A stretch of 64,000 bases of DNA from an uncultured Draconibacterium sp. (lineage in GTDB: Bacteria > Bacteroidota > Bacteroidia > Bacteroidales > Prolixibacteraceae), in the NCBI RefSeq assembly GCF_963675065.1, contig NZ_OY775906.1, forward strand, positions 3,636,001-3,700,000. The letters are read 5' to 3'. Positions 43,426 through 51,462 of this stretch are shown piece after piece. Every line of letters starts with the position of its first letter. Positions within the stretch are counted from its first letter, which is position 1. The notes under the pieces are model-generated. The model saw nothing but the letters and a program-made list of their open reading frames with translations. It did no database searches and was not told where the DNA came from. The position numbers were made by a program, and so were the translations under genes.

Positions 43426-46400
43426 CTAATCAGGTATTATTTCGCCGGTGTCTGGCAACGGATTTACTATCATTATAATTTCATTCGACATTGAAGAACC
43501 GCTTCCCGCACAGGTTGCACTTGAAGTCATATCACAAGTGACAACATCACCATCGGCAGGGGTGTAAGAAAAACTGTTACTATTTGTTCCGTTATTTATT
43601 CCGTTTACTTTCCACTGGTAAATAGGCGACGCACCTCCATTAGTTGGTGTTGCTGAAAAAGTTACTTCAGTACCGGCACAAACTTCATTATTTCCTACAA
43701 TAACAAGCGATGGCGGAGTACTTTCGGTAACAGTAATACTTACCGGGTAATCAATACTTGTGCACGACGGAGAATAGGTAAACACCGTTAACGTTCCATT
43801 GTAAGTTCCGGCGTCTATAGTGTAAGGAACATTAACAGAAATCGCTCCTGGTGAGGGATCCAATGATCCGTTTTGATCCCCAAAACCAGCAGCTATTGCA
43901 ACTGCATCAAAAACCAAACTCCAATCATCTGGAGAACCATCAGTTGCAGAATACGTAATTATTGCATTTGTTACATTTTGGCATACTTCAGGGTTGGTTC
44001 CCAAAGTTATTGCCGGTGTAGCATTTACAGTAACTGCAATTGGTGTTGAATTAGCTGTTTCGCAACTGCCACTTTGTACTACCGCACGATATTCCCAGGT
44101 TCCTGCTGAAGGCGGAGTATTAGTTAAAGTAGTTGAAGTACCGGCTACATTCTCCCACGTTCCTGAGTTTAAGCGTCGCTCCCAGCGAATTACATCTCCG
44201 GTATTTCCTCTTAAGGTTAGTGTTGCAGATGTTCCTTCACAAATCGGGGCAACATATTCAATCCATCCTCCTACAGAAACCGGGTCAATTACAACCTCAG
44301 TGCTACCTGCTTCACTGGTGCATCCATTTGCTGTAATAGTAACTGAATATATCCCTGAGTTACTGTAGTAGTCAGCAGTTAATACAGGATTCTGTTCTGT
44401 TGATGTATAACCATTTGGACCACTCCAATTATAGGTTACACCCGTAACCGTTGGGGTATTTAGCTGAATAGCAGACCCATCGCAAACAGGACTGTTACTT
44501 GTAGCACTTGGTGTTGTCGGCAGCGGATTCACAGTTATAGTAATTTGGTCGGTATTCTCACAACCATTTGCATCTGTTCCGTTTACGGTGTATGTTGTTG
44601 TGCTTGCCGGGGTAAAAGAAACGCCATCTGTAACACCATTATCCCAAACATAACTGGTGGCTCCGCTTCCACTTAAGGTTACACTCTCGCCTGCACAGAT
44701 TTCTGTTGAAGTGGCATTGGCAACTACAGTGGGTAGTGGATTGACGGTGACTGCGCCGGAAAAATTACTTGTAGCATCGGGCGAACAATCGCCGCTAACA
44801 ACAACATAATAATATAAAGTGCCTTCACTAGCTGTTGATGGCGTATAACTTTGACTATCTGTGCCTACGGTTGTTCCACCAGAACTAGAAGAAGAAGCGT
44901 TACTATACCATTGATAATGCAGTCCATCACCAGAAGCAGTCACCGATAACGGATTGGCAGTCTCATTTTTACAATAAGTGGCGCTACTAAGAGATTCACT
45001 GTCGATACTTGGACCAACAGGCTGAGCATTTATTACAATGTTTGATGTCGAGGGAGATGGACAATCTGAGGTTTCTGTTCCTGTAGGATATAATTGCGAT
45101 TGAGGAATAATTTCTGTAGACTGGCTTGCACTTCCCCAGAAAAGTTGTGCCACAGCCTGTCCTCCATTTTCATAAAACTCTAGCACAATATCATACAATA
45201 CACCTGCAGCAAGATTAATTGTTCCAGTATTAATTGTTGCAGCATGATTGGTCCAGTTATTTATAACTTGTACGCCATTAACCCAAAGCCGTATTCCATC
45301 ATCACTATTGGTTGTAAACGTATAATTTTCAGTGTACAGAGGAAGAATCTTTCCTGACCATCTCACGGAAAAATTATCAACTCCAATTGACGAACCGGGA
45401 CCAGCAGATGCCCAATTAAAATTTACCGTAGCATCTGTTTGGGTTAAATCTGGAGTTCCGGTTAAAGTCATGTTATTAAAATATTCGGCAGACAGTCCGG
45501 TTCCTGAAGCATGATGCGTTACAGTAAAAGTGTAATCATTTTCTGTTAATCCTGTTATGGTTGTACTTGCTCCAACTCCTGTATACATTGTACCTCCGGG
45601 GTTTTGAGTCAATATCCATGTTCCTGTCGAAGGTAATCCATTTAAAACAACGCTCCCGGATGAAGAGGAACAATCAGGTTGGGTAACCGTTCCAACCGTA
45701 GGCACTGATGGAACTGATTTTACAACAACCTGAGCACTTCCATTCATGCTAACATAGCAATCTTCTGAAACATTGTGCCCAACTACGGTATAGGTACCGG
45801 CCCCTGTTTGAAAACCAAAACTCAATGCATTTCCATTTCCTGAGATTGCAGAACCTACCAGTGCTGCTCCATTGCGATAAAGTTGATAATCAACTCCAAT
45901 TTCCGAGCCATCAAGCCCAACTTCAATTCCGGTATTCCCTTCGCAATAACTTCCTCCGCCGGTAACACTCTGGGTTGCAATTGAACAAGAAGGATTTATA
46001 ATAATAGAATAATCTTCAACTTCGCCATCAAAATCAGGTTCACAGGCTGTAGGATAATTAGCATATTTCGTTGAAATCCTCATTCTGGTTGTCCCTACCA
46101 CAGCATATGAAGGAACTGTAATGCTTACCGGAGAATTACTTGTCACTCCATTCGCATTATTAGTAACAAACCCAAGATCATACTCCTCCTCTGCACCATT
46201 AAAATCACCGTCATTATTCCAATCAATCCAGGCAAATGCATAATTCGTATAATTCCCGTCAGTATTAATATTAACGGTTAAATCATAAGTTGAATTGATA
46301 TCCAAATCAGTACTAATCGGCGTGTAATCATTGTACCCTTCTGGTTTTACTGTAACATTGTTAATTGTATTAAAATTTACCCTGGAAATACCATCATTAT

Positions 46401-46965
46401 AATCCATTGTCCCATTAGAAGCACAGTAGCTTATCGTAGTATAACTGTTTCCGGCAACTACAATATTATCCACATAGTAGTACTCATTGTTTGCACTATT
46501 TACCATTCTGATTCTTAACTCCAAAGAACTGCCATTAAGGTTGTTCTGAATTGCAGTTTTAGAACCAAAATTACTTTCAATGTATCCGTTTATATCAAAT
46601 GTATTCCAACCGTTTCCATCTAAATTGTATTCTAAGCGGATGTAATCAGCATCTTCCATATCTCCTTCTGCTCTGACGTCTATAAAAAGAGAAATGTGAT
46701 CAAAACCTGAAATGTCTATATTCTCAGATGTCCAACTTCCATTCATTGGTCCTCGTGCACGTAACTCATTGCTTCGAATAGAAAAATTATTATCATTTGA
46801 AGGGTCCAATGACCAGCTTCCATCCGGATCAACCCTGGTGTTATTTCCCTCAGGGAAAGTTTCACTCCAAATGGTTGTTTGAGCAAATATTGAATTTGAA
46901 AACGATAATGAAATAAATAGTGAAAAAATGACAAGCAAAGACACAAACCTGATCTTAGTAAACAT
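43426..46965 (-). CDS. Large secreted adhesin-like protein with GEVED, PA14 and Ig-like repeats
   Basis: A 1179-residue surface protein. The order is: a signal peptide (MFTKIRFVSLLVIFSLFISL, about 1-29); a lectin-like beta domain (about 32-175); a GEVED domain (about 190-325, WIDWNNDGDFNGAEEEYDLG to DFDGEVEDYSI); Ig-like repeats; and a PA14 domain (about 480-620, AEYFNNMTLTGTPDL, VRWSGKILPLYTENYTF, DDGIRLWVNGVQVI), a fold often used for glycan binding. SprB/Ig-like repeats follow to the end, with cysteines at regular spacing (CAGESVTLSGSGATSYVW). It stops at a domain linker with NPLPDTGEIIPD and lacks a visible type A or B sorting domain. I start it at ATG 46965; the longer frame adds residues before an already good signal peptide. 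First gene of the cluster. Confidence 0.85.
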   Translation of the reverse strand: MFTKIRFVSLLVIFSLFISLSFSNSIFAQTTIWSETFPEGNNTRVDPDGSWSLDPSNDNNFSIRSNELRARGPMNGSWTSENIDISGFDHISLFIDVRAEGDMEDADYIRLEYNLDGNGWNTFDINGYIESNFGSKTAIQNNLNGSSLELRIRMVNSANNEYYYVDNIVVAGNSYTTISYCASNGTMDYNDGISRVNFNTINNVTVKPEGYNDYTPISTDLDINSTYDLTVNINTDGNYTNYAFAWIDWNNDGDFNGAEEEYDLGFVTNNANGVTSNSPVSITVPSYAVVGTTRMRISTKYANYPTACEPDFDGEVEDYSIIINPSCSIATQSVTGGGSYCEGNTGIEVGLDGSEIGVDYQLYRNGAALVGSAISGNGNALSFGFQTGAGTYTVVGHNVSEDCYVSMNGSAQVVVKSVPSVPTVGTVTQPDCSSSSGSVVLNGLPSTGTWILTQNPGGTMYTGVGASTTITGLTENDYTFTVTHHASGTGLSAEYFNNMTLTGTPDLTQTDATVNFNWASAGPGSSIGVDNFSVRWSGKILPLYTENYTFTTNSDDGIRLWVNGVQVINNWTNHAATINTGTINLAAGVLYDIVLEFYENGGQAVAQLFWGSASQSTEIIPQSQLYPTGTETSDCPSPSTSNIVINAQPVGPSIDSESLSSATYCKNETANPLSVTASGDGLHYQWYSNASSSSSGGTTVGTDSQSYTPSTASEGTLYYYVVVSGDCSPDATSNFSGAVTVNPLPTVVANATSTEICAGESVTLSGSGATSYVWDNGVTDGVSFTPASTTTYTVNGTDANGCENTDQITITVNPLPTTPSATSNSPVCDGSAIQLNTPTVTGVTYNWSGPNGYTSTEQNPVLTADYYSNSGIYSVTITANGCTSEAGSTEVVIDPVSVGGWIEYVAPICEGTSATLTLRGNTGDVIRWERRLNSGTWENVAGTSTTLTNTPPSAGTWEYRAVVQSGSCETANSTPIAVTVNATPAITLGTNPEVCQNVTNAIITYSATDGSPDDWSLVFDAVAIAAGFGDQNGSLDPSPGAISVNVPYTIDAGTYNGTLTVFTYSPSCTSIDYPVSITVTESTPPSLVIVGNNEVCAGTEVTFSATPTNGGASPIYQWKVNGINNGTNSNSFSYTPADGDVVTCDMTSSATCAGSGSSMSNEIIMIVNPLPDTGEIIPD

Positions 46966-47372
46966 CTGGTTTACATGAACCATTGCCATATTGATAGCAT
47001 GGGAAATAGCCAATATGTCCCTAAAGCACACTGTTCGCACGATTCTTTTACTCTTACTTTTATATCTTACCTACTGCTATTCCCTGCACATGACAATAAC
47101 AGTTTTGTTGGCTATTCGGGCAAAATGGAACTTTACCATTTTGGGCCTTTTTTGCAAAAACCGCTTGCCTGTGTTTTTAGCATTCTAAAAAACTCTATTG
47201 CCAACATGCAATCACTCGCTTCAAATATAACAATTACAACTTGTTACATATTAGCCGCCAAAAATAAAGAATTAACATTAAGGTGTGAATCCAACTACCC
47301 CCATTTTAGGGCTTTGTTTCATTTTGGGACAAGAATTAACATAGAATTGTTGTTATAAATACAAATTGAACC
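46966..47372. other. Gene-free leader region upstream of the adhesin cluster
   Basis: No credible CDS. It must hold the promoter of the minus-strand surface cluster, but no clear consensus match is seen. An 8-bp inverted repeat CAAAATGG (47121-47128) / CCATTTTG (47136-47143) with a 7-nt loop is the only notable element, and CCATTTTAGGGC occurs again near 47301. Confidence 0.4.
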
Positions 47373-47413
47373 AAAAAAAGGTCGTTATAAACACAATTGC
47401 TTATAACGACCTT
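47373..47413 (-). terminator. Terminator of the PspC/DUF4252 operon
   Basis: A perfect 13-bp stem (47378-47390 with 47401-47413, 10-nt loop) is followed on the minus strand by a run of seven T. It lies 25 bp after the DUF4252 gene stop. Confidence 0.88.
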
Positions 47414-47437
47414 CGATAAAATCACTTTTTTAAAACT

Positions 47438-47938
47438 TTATTCCGACATATCGCGCCCCTGCGACTTCAGTTTATCGATATCATTCACATTAAAATCGCC
47501 AAAAAACGATACAACAAAACTGTTGCCTTCCGAATTTTCGCTGGTGATAAAAACATGACACTCGGAATATTTCTTCTTTCCTCCCAGTAAATAAATCTCC
47601 GCATCCGAATCGCCGTCATCATCATCTTCGTATTTTTTATATTTGCCGGGAAGAAGAGCTATAGCTTTTTTGGTAAAATCGCTATTTTTTAAGCTTCCTT
47701 TTTCAGGATTGTACGACATAAAACGAATCCGGTGCAAATCACCGGTAACGTTTTGCTCATCTTCATCACCCAAATCGATATTAATGGCATCCATCATATC
47801 TTTTGAGAACGAAAAGCTGGTTACGCCATCTTTATTGGCAAATACGTCATACATTTTATCCGACTTGCTTTGTCCTGATGCCAACAGTCCGGCCAACATA
47901 AGACCAAGTGCAAAAAGTAATGTTGTTATTGTTTTCAT
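47438..47938 (-). CDS. DUF4252-like exported protein
   Basis: A 166-residue protein with a signal peptide (MKTITTLLFALGLMLAGLLASGQ). The mature part has the features of DUF4252 proteins of Bacteroidota: DKMYDVFANKDGVTSFSFSKDM near the start, a central DLHRIRFMSYN and an acidic stretch YEDDDDGDSDAEIYLLGGKK. It is the last gene of the PadR-PspC operon, right before a strong terminator. Role unknown; such proteins are often encoded with envelope stress or anti-sigma genes. Confidence 0.75.
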   Translation of the reverse strand: MKTITTLLFALGLMLAGLLASGQSKSDKMYDVFANKDGVTSFSFSKDMMDAINIDLGDEDEQNVTGDLHRIRFMSYNPEKGSLKNSDFTKKAIALLPGKYKKYEDDDDGDSDAEIYLLGGKKKYSECHVFITSENSEGNSFVVSFFGDFNVNDIDKLKSQGRDMSE

Positions 47939-47969
47939 ACGATAAAATTTTTGGTAATTAACGTGCTTA

Positions 47970-48200
47970 TTACTTTGTATTTTGTTTATATGCTCTTTGC
48001 AACCTTATACCCTGAAAAAACATGGCAGTTGCAATAATTATTACAGGGATACTATTTTGCAGAATCCAGCTCCAGTTAATATTGTGTAGGCCATTTTTTC
48101 CCATATCATAAGCGAAAAAAGCACCGAAGGACACCCAAAGCATTACTGCCGGAGCTACCAGATACAACAGCATCGTTACCTGTTTTCTATCTTTTTCCAT
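47970..48200 (-). CDS. Small inner membrane protein
   Basis: A 76-residue protein with two membrane helices (LLYLVAPAVMLWVSFGAFFAY and SIPVIIIATAMFFQGI) and a basic, short C-terminus. I chose ATG 48200 (MEKDRKQVTML), just after the PspC stop; an ATG at 48227 would overlap the PspC gene by 17 bp. It probably works with the PspC protein. No family recognised. Confidence 0.65.
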   Translation of the reverse strand: MEKDRKQVTMLLYLVAPAVMLWVSFGAFFAYDMGKNGLHNINWSWILQNSIPVIIIATAMFFQGIRLQRAYKQNTK

Positions 48201-48210
48201 AATATCAGCT

Positions 48211-49803
48211 TTAGTCGTCAATTTCATTATCAGTTGCTCTTTCTGTCAATCCGTCCGGTTTCATTTCCCAGTACTTACCAACCATATCGCCATCCCACGT
48301 GTTCGACACATTTTCAATATCGTGAATTATCTCGTCCATGTCGTTTCCAAGAAATACGGCTTTCCCTTCCGGTACCCGTACTTTTATATCCACCTCCTGA
48401 CCTCTCCATTTTGCCTCGTCGCCGATAAAGAAATACGGATCGAAATAAATTGCTGAATCAGATCTTTCATACGTATACACCATCTCTTCGCACCACTGTT
48501 TTGCATCGTCGCGTGTTTTTCCTCGTGACGAATAGCGAACTGTTACCACAAAGTCATCGCCCGACGAACGGATAACATCCAACTGCGGATAACTAACCAC
48601 TATTTCTTCTCCATCAATAACAGCTACTTTAAAACCTTCCACATCCCAGTCAATTTCCGCGTAATCATCCAATTTATCATCGGCCACCCTGAGGTACAGA
48701 GTCTGACACGAATCGCAAGAAATGGTTTCACTTTTGGTAATCGATGAGCTTTGTTTATAGTTACCAACCTGCCCAACCGAAAGAATTAACAGGGCGAAAA
48801 GTGATACCAACCAAGCACCTACCATCGACAAGGCAACTGCCGCATTGTTCGATTTATACCTGAAAACCAGCTTGGTTCCGATATAAACAAGAGCAAGCAA
48901 AGGCAGACCCGCAATCAGTCCAACCAATACCAATCCCCAGGTAACTGCACCGGGTTCAATAAAATGGTTCAACATATTTGGTACATGAATCTCAGGGCCC
49001 CAAACCAATGGCACTCCTTCAACAAACGAATGACCAATAACCATCGACGACACCAATCCAAGTATTCCTAAAAAACCGGAGATGATAAGGAATACACCAA
49101 ACACGATTACAAATACTTTCAGAATTACTTTGAAAATATTATAAACCACGTCGCCGGCTCCCTCCATCGACTTTTTTCCTTTCGAGTAGGTATCCGATTC
49201 TTTAAATTTCTGATAGCTTTCTTTTACTTCCTTTACCTCTTCTTTAATCGATTTCTCGATGTTTTTCACGGTAGCCTCCTGCCCGCGCATTTCCAGGCGC
49301 TGCGCTGTACTAACCGCTTTCGGTACGGCAATCCATAAAATCAAATAAGCCAATCCTGCAGCACCCGACGTCACAAAAAACAGGATTACCAGGATAATAC
49401 GCAAGATCACAGGATCCATGTTAAAATAGGCTCCCAAACCTCCGCAAATCCCGCCCAGCACCCGATGATCGGGATCGCGGTATAAACGGCGTTTACGTTT
49501 TGCTTCCGATGCAATAGAAACATCTTCCTCTTCGCCTTCTTCCTCGGCAAAATCTTCGGGAGTTCCCATTACCTCTATCATTTCATTTACCCACTCAACG
49601 GTAATTACCTTTTTCTCGTCGATACTTTTCGAGCTAAAGATTTCGGCAATACGTGCTTCAATATCAGCAATAATCTCTCTTCCTTCCTCGTCAACTCCAA
49701 AATGATTTTTCAGATTGATAAGGTATTTTTGCAGCACCTCGTAGGCATCCTCTTCAATGTGAAATATTGTGCCGCTTATATTTATTGTGAATGTCTTTTT
49801 CAT
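48211..49803 (-). CDS. PspC domain-containing membrane protein
   Basis: A 530-residue protein. The N-terminal cytoplasmic part (1-100) has FHIEEDAYEVLQKYLINLK and ADIEARIAEIF, typical of Bacteroidota PspC proteins. The PspC domain follows (about 104-163, RRLYRDPDHRVLGGICGGLGAYF plus a membrane helix). A coiled-coil stretch (about 175-215) leads to three or four more membrane helices (about 225-350) and an exported C-terminal region (about 360-530) with a CDSCQ. It is likely to sense or buffer envelope stress. It is downstream of a PadR regulator at 31 bp, a common pairing. Confidence 0.9.
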   Translation of the reverse strand: MKKTFTINISGTIFHIEEDAYEVLQKYLINLKNHFGVDEEGREIIADIEARIAEIFSSKSIDEKKVITVEWVNEMIEVMGTPEDFAEEEGEEEDVSIASEAKRKRRLYRDPDHRVLGGICGGLGAYFNMDPVILRIILVILFFVTSGAAGLAYLILWIAVPKAVSTAQRLEMRGQEATVKNIEKSIKEEVKEVKESYQKFKESDTYSKGKKSMEGAGDVVYNIFKVILKVFVIVFGVFLIISGFLGILGLVSSMVIGHSFVEGVPLVWGPEIHVPNMLNHFIEPGAVTWGLVLVGLIAGLPLLALVYIGTKLVFRYKSNNAAVALSMVGAWLVSLFALLILSVGQVGNYKQSSSITKSETISCDSCQTLYLRVADDKLDDYAEIDWDVEGFKVAVIDGEEIVVSYPQLDVIRSSGDDFVVTVRYSSRGKTRDDAKQWCEEMVYTYERSDSAIYFDPYFFIGDEAKWRGQEVDIKVRVPEGKAVFLGNDMDEIIHDIENVSNTWDGDMVGKYWEMKPDGLTERATDNEIDD

Positions 49804-49834
49804 CTTGTTTTTTGTTTGAATTTTTTAGGATGGA

Positions 49835-50167
49835 CTAAGCTTTGTTGTCTCTAATTGTTTGTACTGCACTTACCAGTTCGCTCCACGAATCCTCAAGTTC
49901 GATTAAAAAAGCACGGCCGGTTTCGGTTAGCTCATAATATTTACGAGGTGGTCCCTGTGTTGATTCTTCCCAGCGGTAGGCCAGCAACCCGGCGTTTTTT
50001 AGCCGTGTTAACAAGGGATACAATGTTCCTTCTACCACTATCATCTTTGCTTCTTTCAACGATTGAATAATATCGCTGGCATAGAGTGGTTTTCCGTCGA
50101 GAACGAGCAGAATACAGTATTCCAGTACTCCCTTTCTCATTTGTGCTTTTGTGTTTTCTATCTTCAT
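49835..50167 (-). CDS. PadR family transcriptional regulator
   Basis: A 110-residue winged-helix regulator. Seen: MRKGVLEYCILLVLDGKPLYASDIIQSLKEAKMIVVEGTLYPLLTRLKNAGLLAYRW and GPPRKYYELTETGR, the complete PadR fold without a long C-terminal domain (the PadR-s2 type). It precedes the PspC gene by 31 bp and follows a small secreted-protein gene, so it likely controls this operon. The signal is unknown. Confidence 0.93.
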   Translation of the reverse strand: MKIENTKAQMRKGVLEYCILLVLDGKPLYASDIIQSLKEAKMIVVEGTLYPLLTRLKNAGLLAYRWEESTQGPPRKYYELTETGRAFLIELEDSWSELVSAVQTIRDNKA

Positions 50168-50230
50168 TTTATGTCCCTTTCTATCTGTTAGTCCTCTATT
50201 TTCATCACAATTAATCGGTTTTACCTGCTA

Positions 50231-50662
50231 TCAAATCTCCCAGGTATTTTCCGAAACCATCCAGGCTTCCAGCTCCAGTGCTGCTTCCTCCTCTACCACC
50301 GGCTGAAAAAGTGTTTCGTTCATCATCCAGTCTTCCAGCTCCAGACTTGTTTCCGCGGCCTCGCTGTATACAAACTGAGTGGTGTTAAACTTTGAATCGT
50401 CGGTCATCCATGCTTCAACTTCCATGGCCAGCTCCACTTCGTTAACAAAGTAATAGTTAGCCCCGGCATCGGCAGTAATTCCTTCCACATCATCAATTTC
50501 TGTGGGCGCCGCCATTGCCATGGCAATATCGCTGAATCCTGTATTTTCCAACAAACGTTTCCAAAATGTTTGTGCGCTTACTGTAAAACTAATAAGAACA
50601 AAACTTACTACTACTGCGGCTGAACGTAAAATTGCTTTCTGAACATTGTTTTTTGTTTTCAT
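50231..50662 (-). CDS. Small exported protein with three LExWM repeats
   Basis: A 143-residue protein with a signal peptide or anchor (residues 1-31, ending TVSAQ). The mature part carries three copies of an acidic motif: AMEVEAWM (79-86), SLELEDWM (106-113) and ALELEAWM (128-135), each followed by polar residues and an aromatic. The last copy ends only eight residues from the C-terminus. I know no named family; the repeated Trp-Met pairs with Glu look like short linear binding motifs. It has a long purine-rich leader and lies 63 bp before the PadR gene. Confidence 0.75.
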   Translation of the reverse strand: MKTKNNVQKAILRSAAVVVSFVLISFTVSAQTFWKRLLENTGFSDIAMAMAAPTEIDDVEGITADAGANYYFVNEVELAMEVEAWMTDDSKFNTTQFVYSEAAETSLELEDWMMNETLFQPVVEEEAALELEAWMVSENTWEI

Positions 50663-50830
50663 GGCTTTTTGTTTTTGTTTCTGTTTTCCAATTGTTTGTT
50701 TCCTTGACTTTGAGTTTTGCTTTGCTTTTTGTTTCTGCGATTTTTAATGAAGTTCGCTCTTCGTTTCTGCTTTCTATTTGTTTTCTGTTTCCGTTTTTAA
50801 GACGATTGTTTTTTGTTTCCGTTACACCTT
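50663..50830 (-). other. Purine-rich repetitive leader
   Basis: On the minus strand this sequence is nearly all A and G with repeated GAAACAAAAA-like units, seven or more in about 170 nt. If the promoter at 50883-50914 is used, it is the untranslated leader of the LExWM protein. An 81-codon frame here has a composition (Lys/Asn/Thr/Glu) that simply follows the repeat. Confidence 0.6.
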
Positions 50831-50882
50831 GCAAAGAACTTTTTTAAAGAATGTACTTTTTTTTACACTGTTATTTGCATTA

Positions 50883-50914
50883 CAAATATATGTCATTAAT
50901 CCAGTACTTTGCAA
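50883..50914 (-). promoter_or_regulatory. Candidate promoter of the LExWM-PadR-PspC operon
   Basis: Minus strand: TTG (50914-50912), 21-bp spacer and TATATTTG (50890-50883), matching the Bacteroidota form. The first start codon is about 220 bp downstream. Confidence 0.6.
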
Positions 50915-51462
50915 CACATAGTACCATATTTTTTACATCCAAGACGACAAAGTCTTCCTTTATTACTGATTTACTGTCTATTACGAAAGAGAATATTTTT
51001 AAATATTTTTTTAAGAAAATAAATAGTCGTAAATCTATTTAACTATAACAGACGATTTGGCCTATTGCACATTTCTTCAGAAATGTTAAAATGTGAATAA
51101 AAATGTTAATAACTCTAGCAATTTGTTTAACAACTTAACTCGTGTTGGTTTGTTTTTACTGAGCATTAATAGGAATTTTATCTTGTTCGAAGTGGGGGTA
51201 AAAGTTAAGGCATTATACACAATAAGATAACATCTATTTAACAAAAAAAACCGAAAGAAAAGTTTCCTTTGCTACATGTTTAGGAAATTGGGGTGGAGGG
51301 ATTGATTTTATATAGTCAATAAAAAAAACTGCACACAAAACAAAATGAGAGCCACATTAGGATACACACAACAACATGTTCCGTTAAGCCATTCATTGTC
51401 TTTTAACAAAAAGAAAAACAAACACATAAAATCCATTCAATAATTATTTAAATTCCAAATCT
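50915..51462. other. AT-rich gene-free spacer
   Basis: A divergent gap before the TonB receptor gene. It is AT-rich with A and T runs (for example near 50990-51030). I find no ORF, strong hairpin or convincing promoter match. Confidence 0.45.

Noticed and set aside
46966..47040. Longer N-terminus for the large adhesin (start at 47040)
   Set aside because: The extra 25 residues precede a complete signal peptide starting at 46965 and contain no secretion features.
46975..47358. 127-codon plus-strand frame in the spacer before the adhesin gene
   Set aside because: Its residue content is disordered (Cys, His, Ser and Phe mixed without pattern) and it overlaps the start of the adhesin gene on the other strand; likely chance.
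50589..50834. 81-codon minus-strand ORF overlapping the start of the LExWM protein
   Set aside because: Its Lys/Asn/Thr/Glu composition simply follows the GAAACAAAAA repeats, and its end runs through the signal peptide region of the neighbouring gene in another frame.
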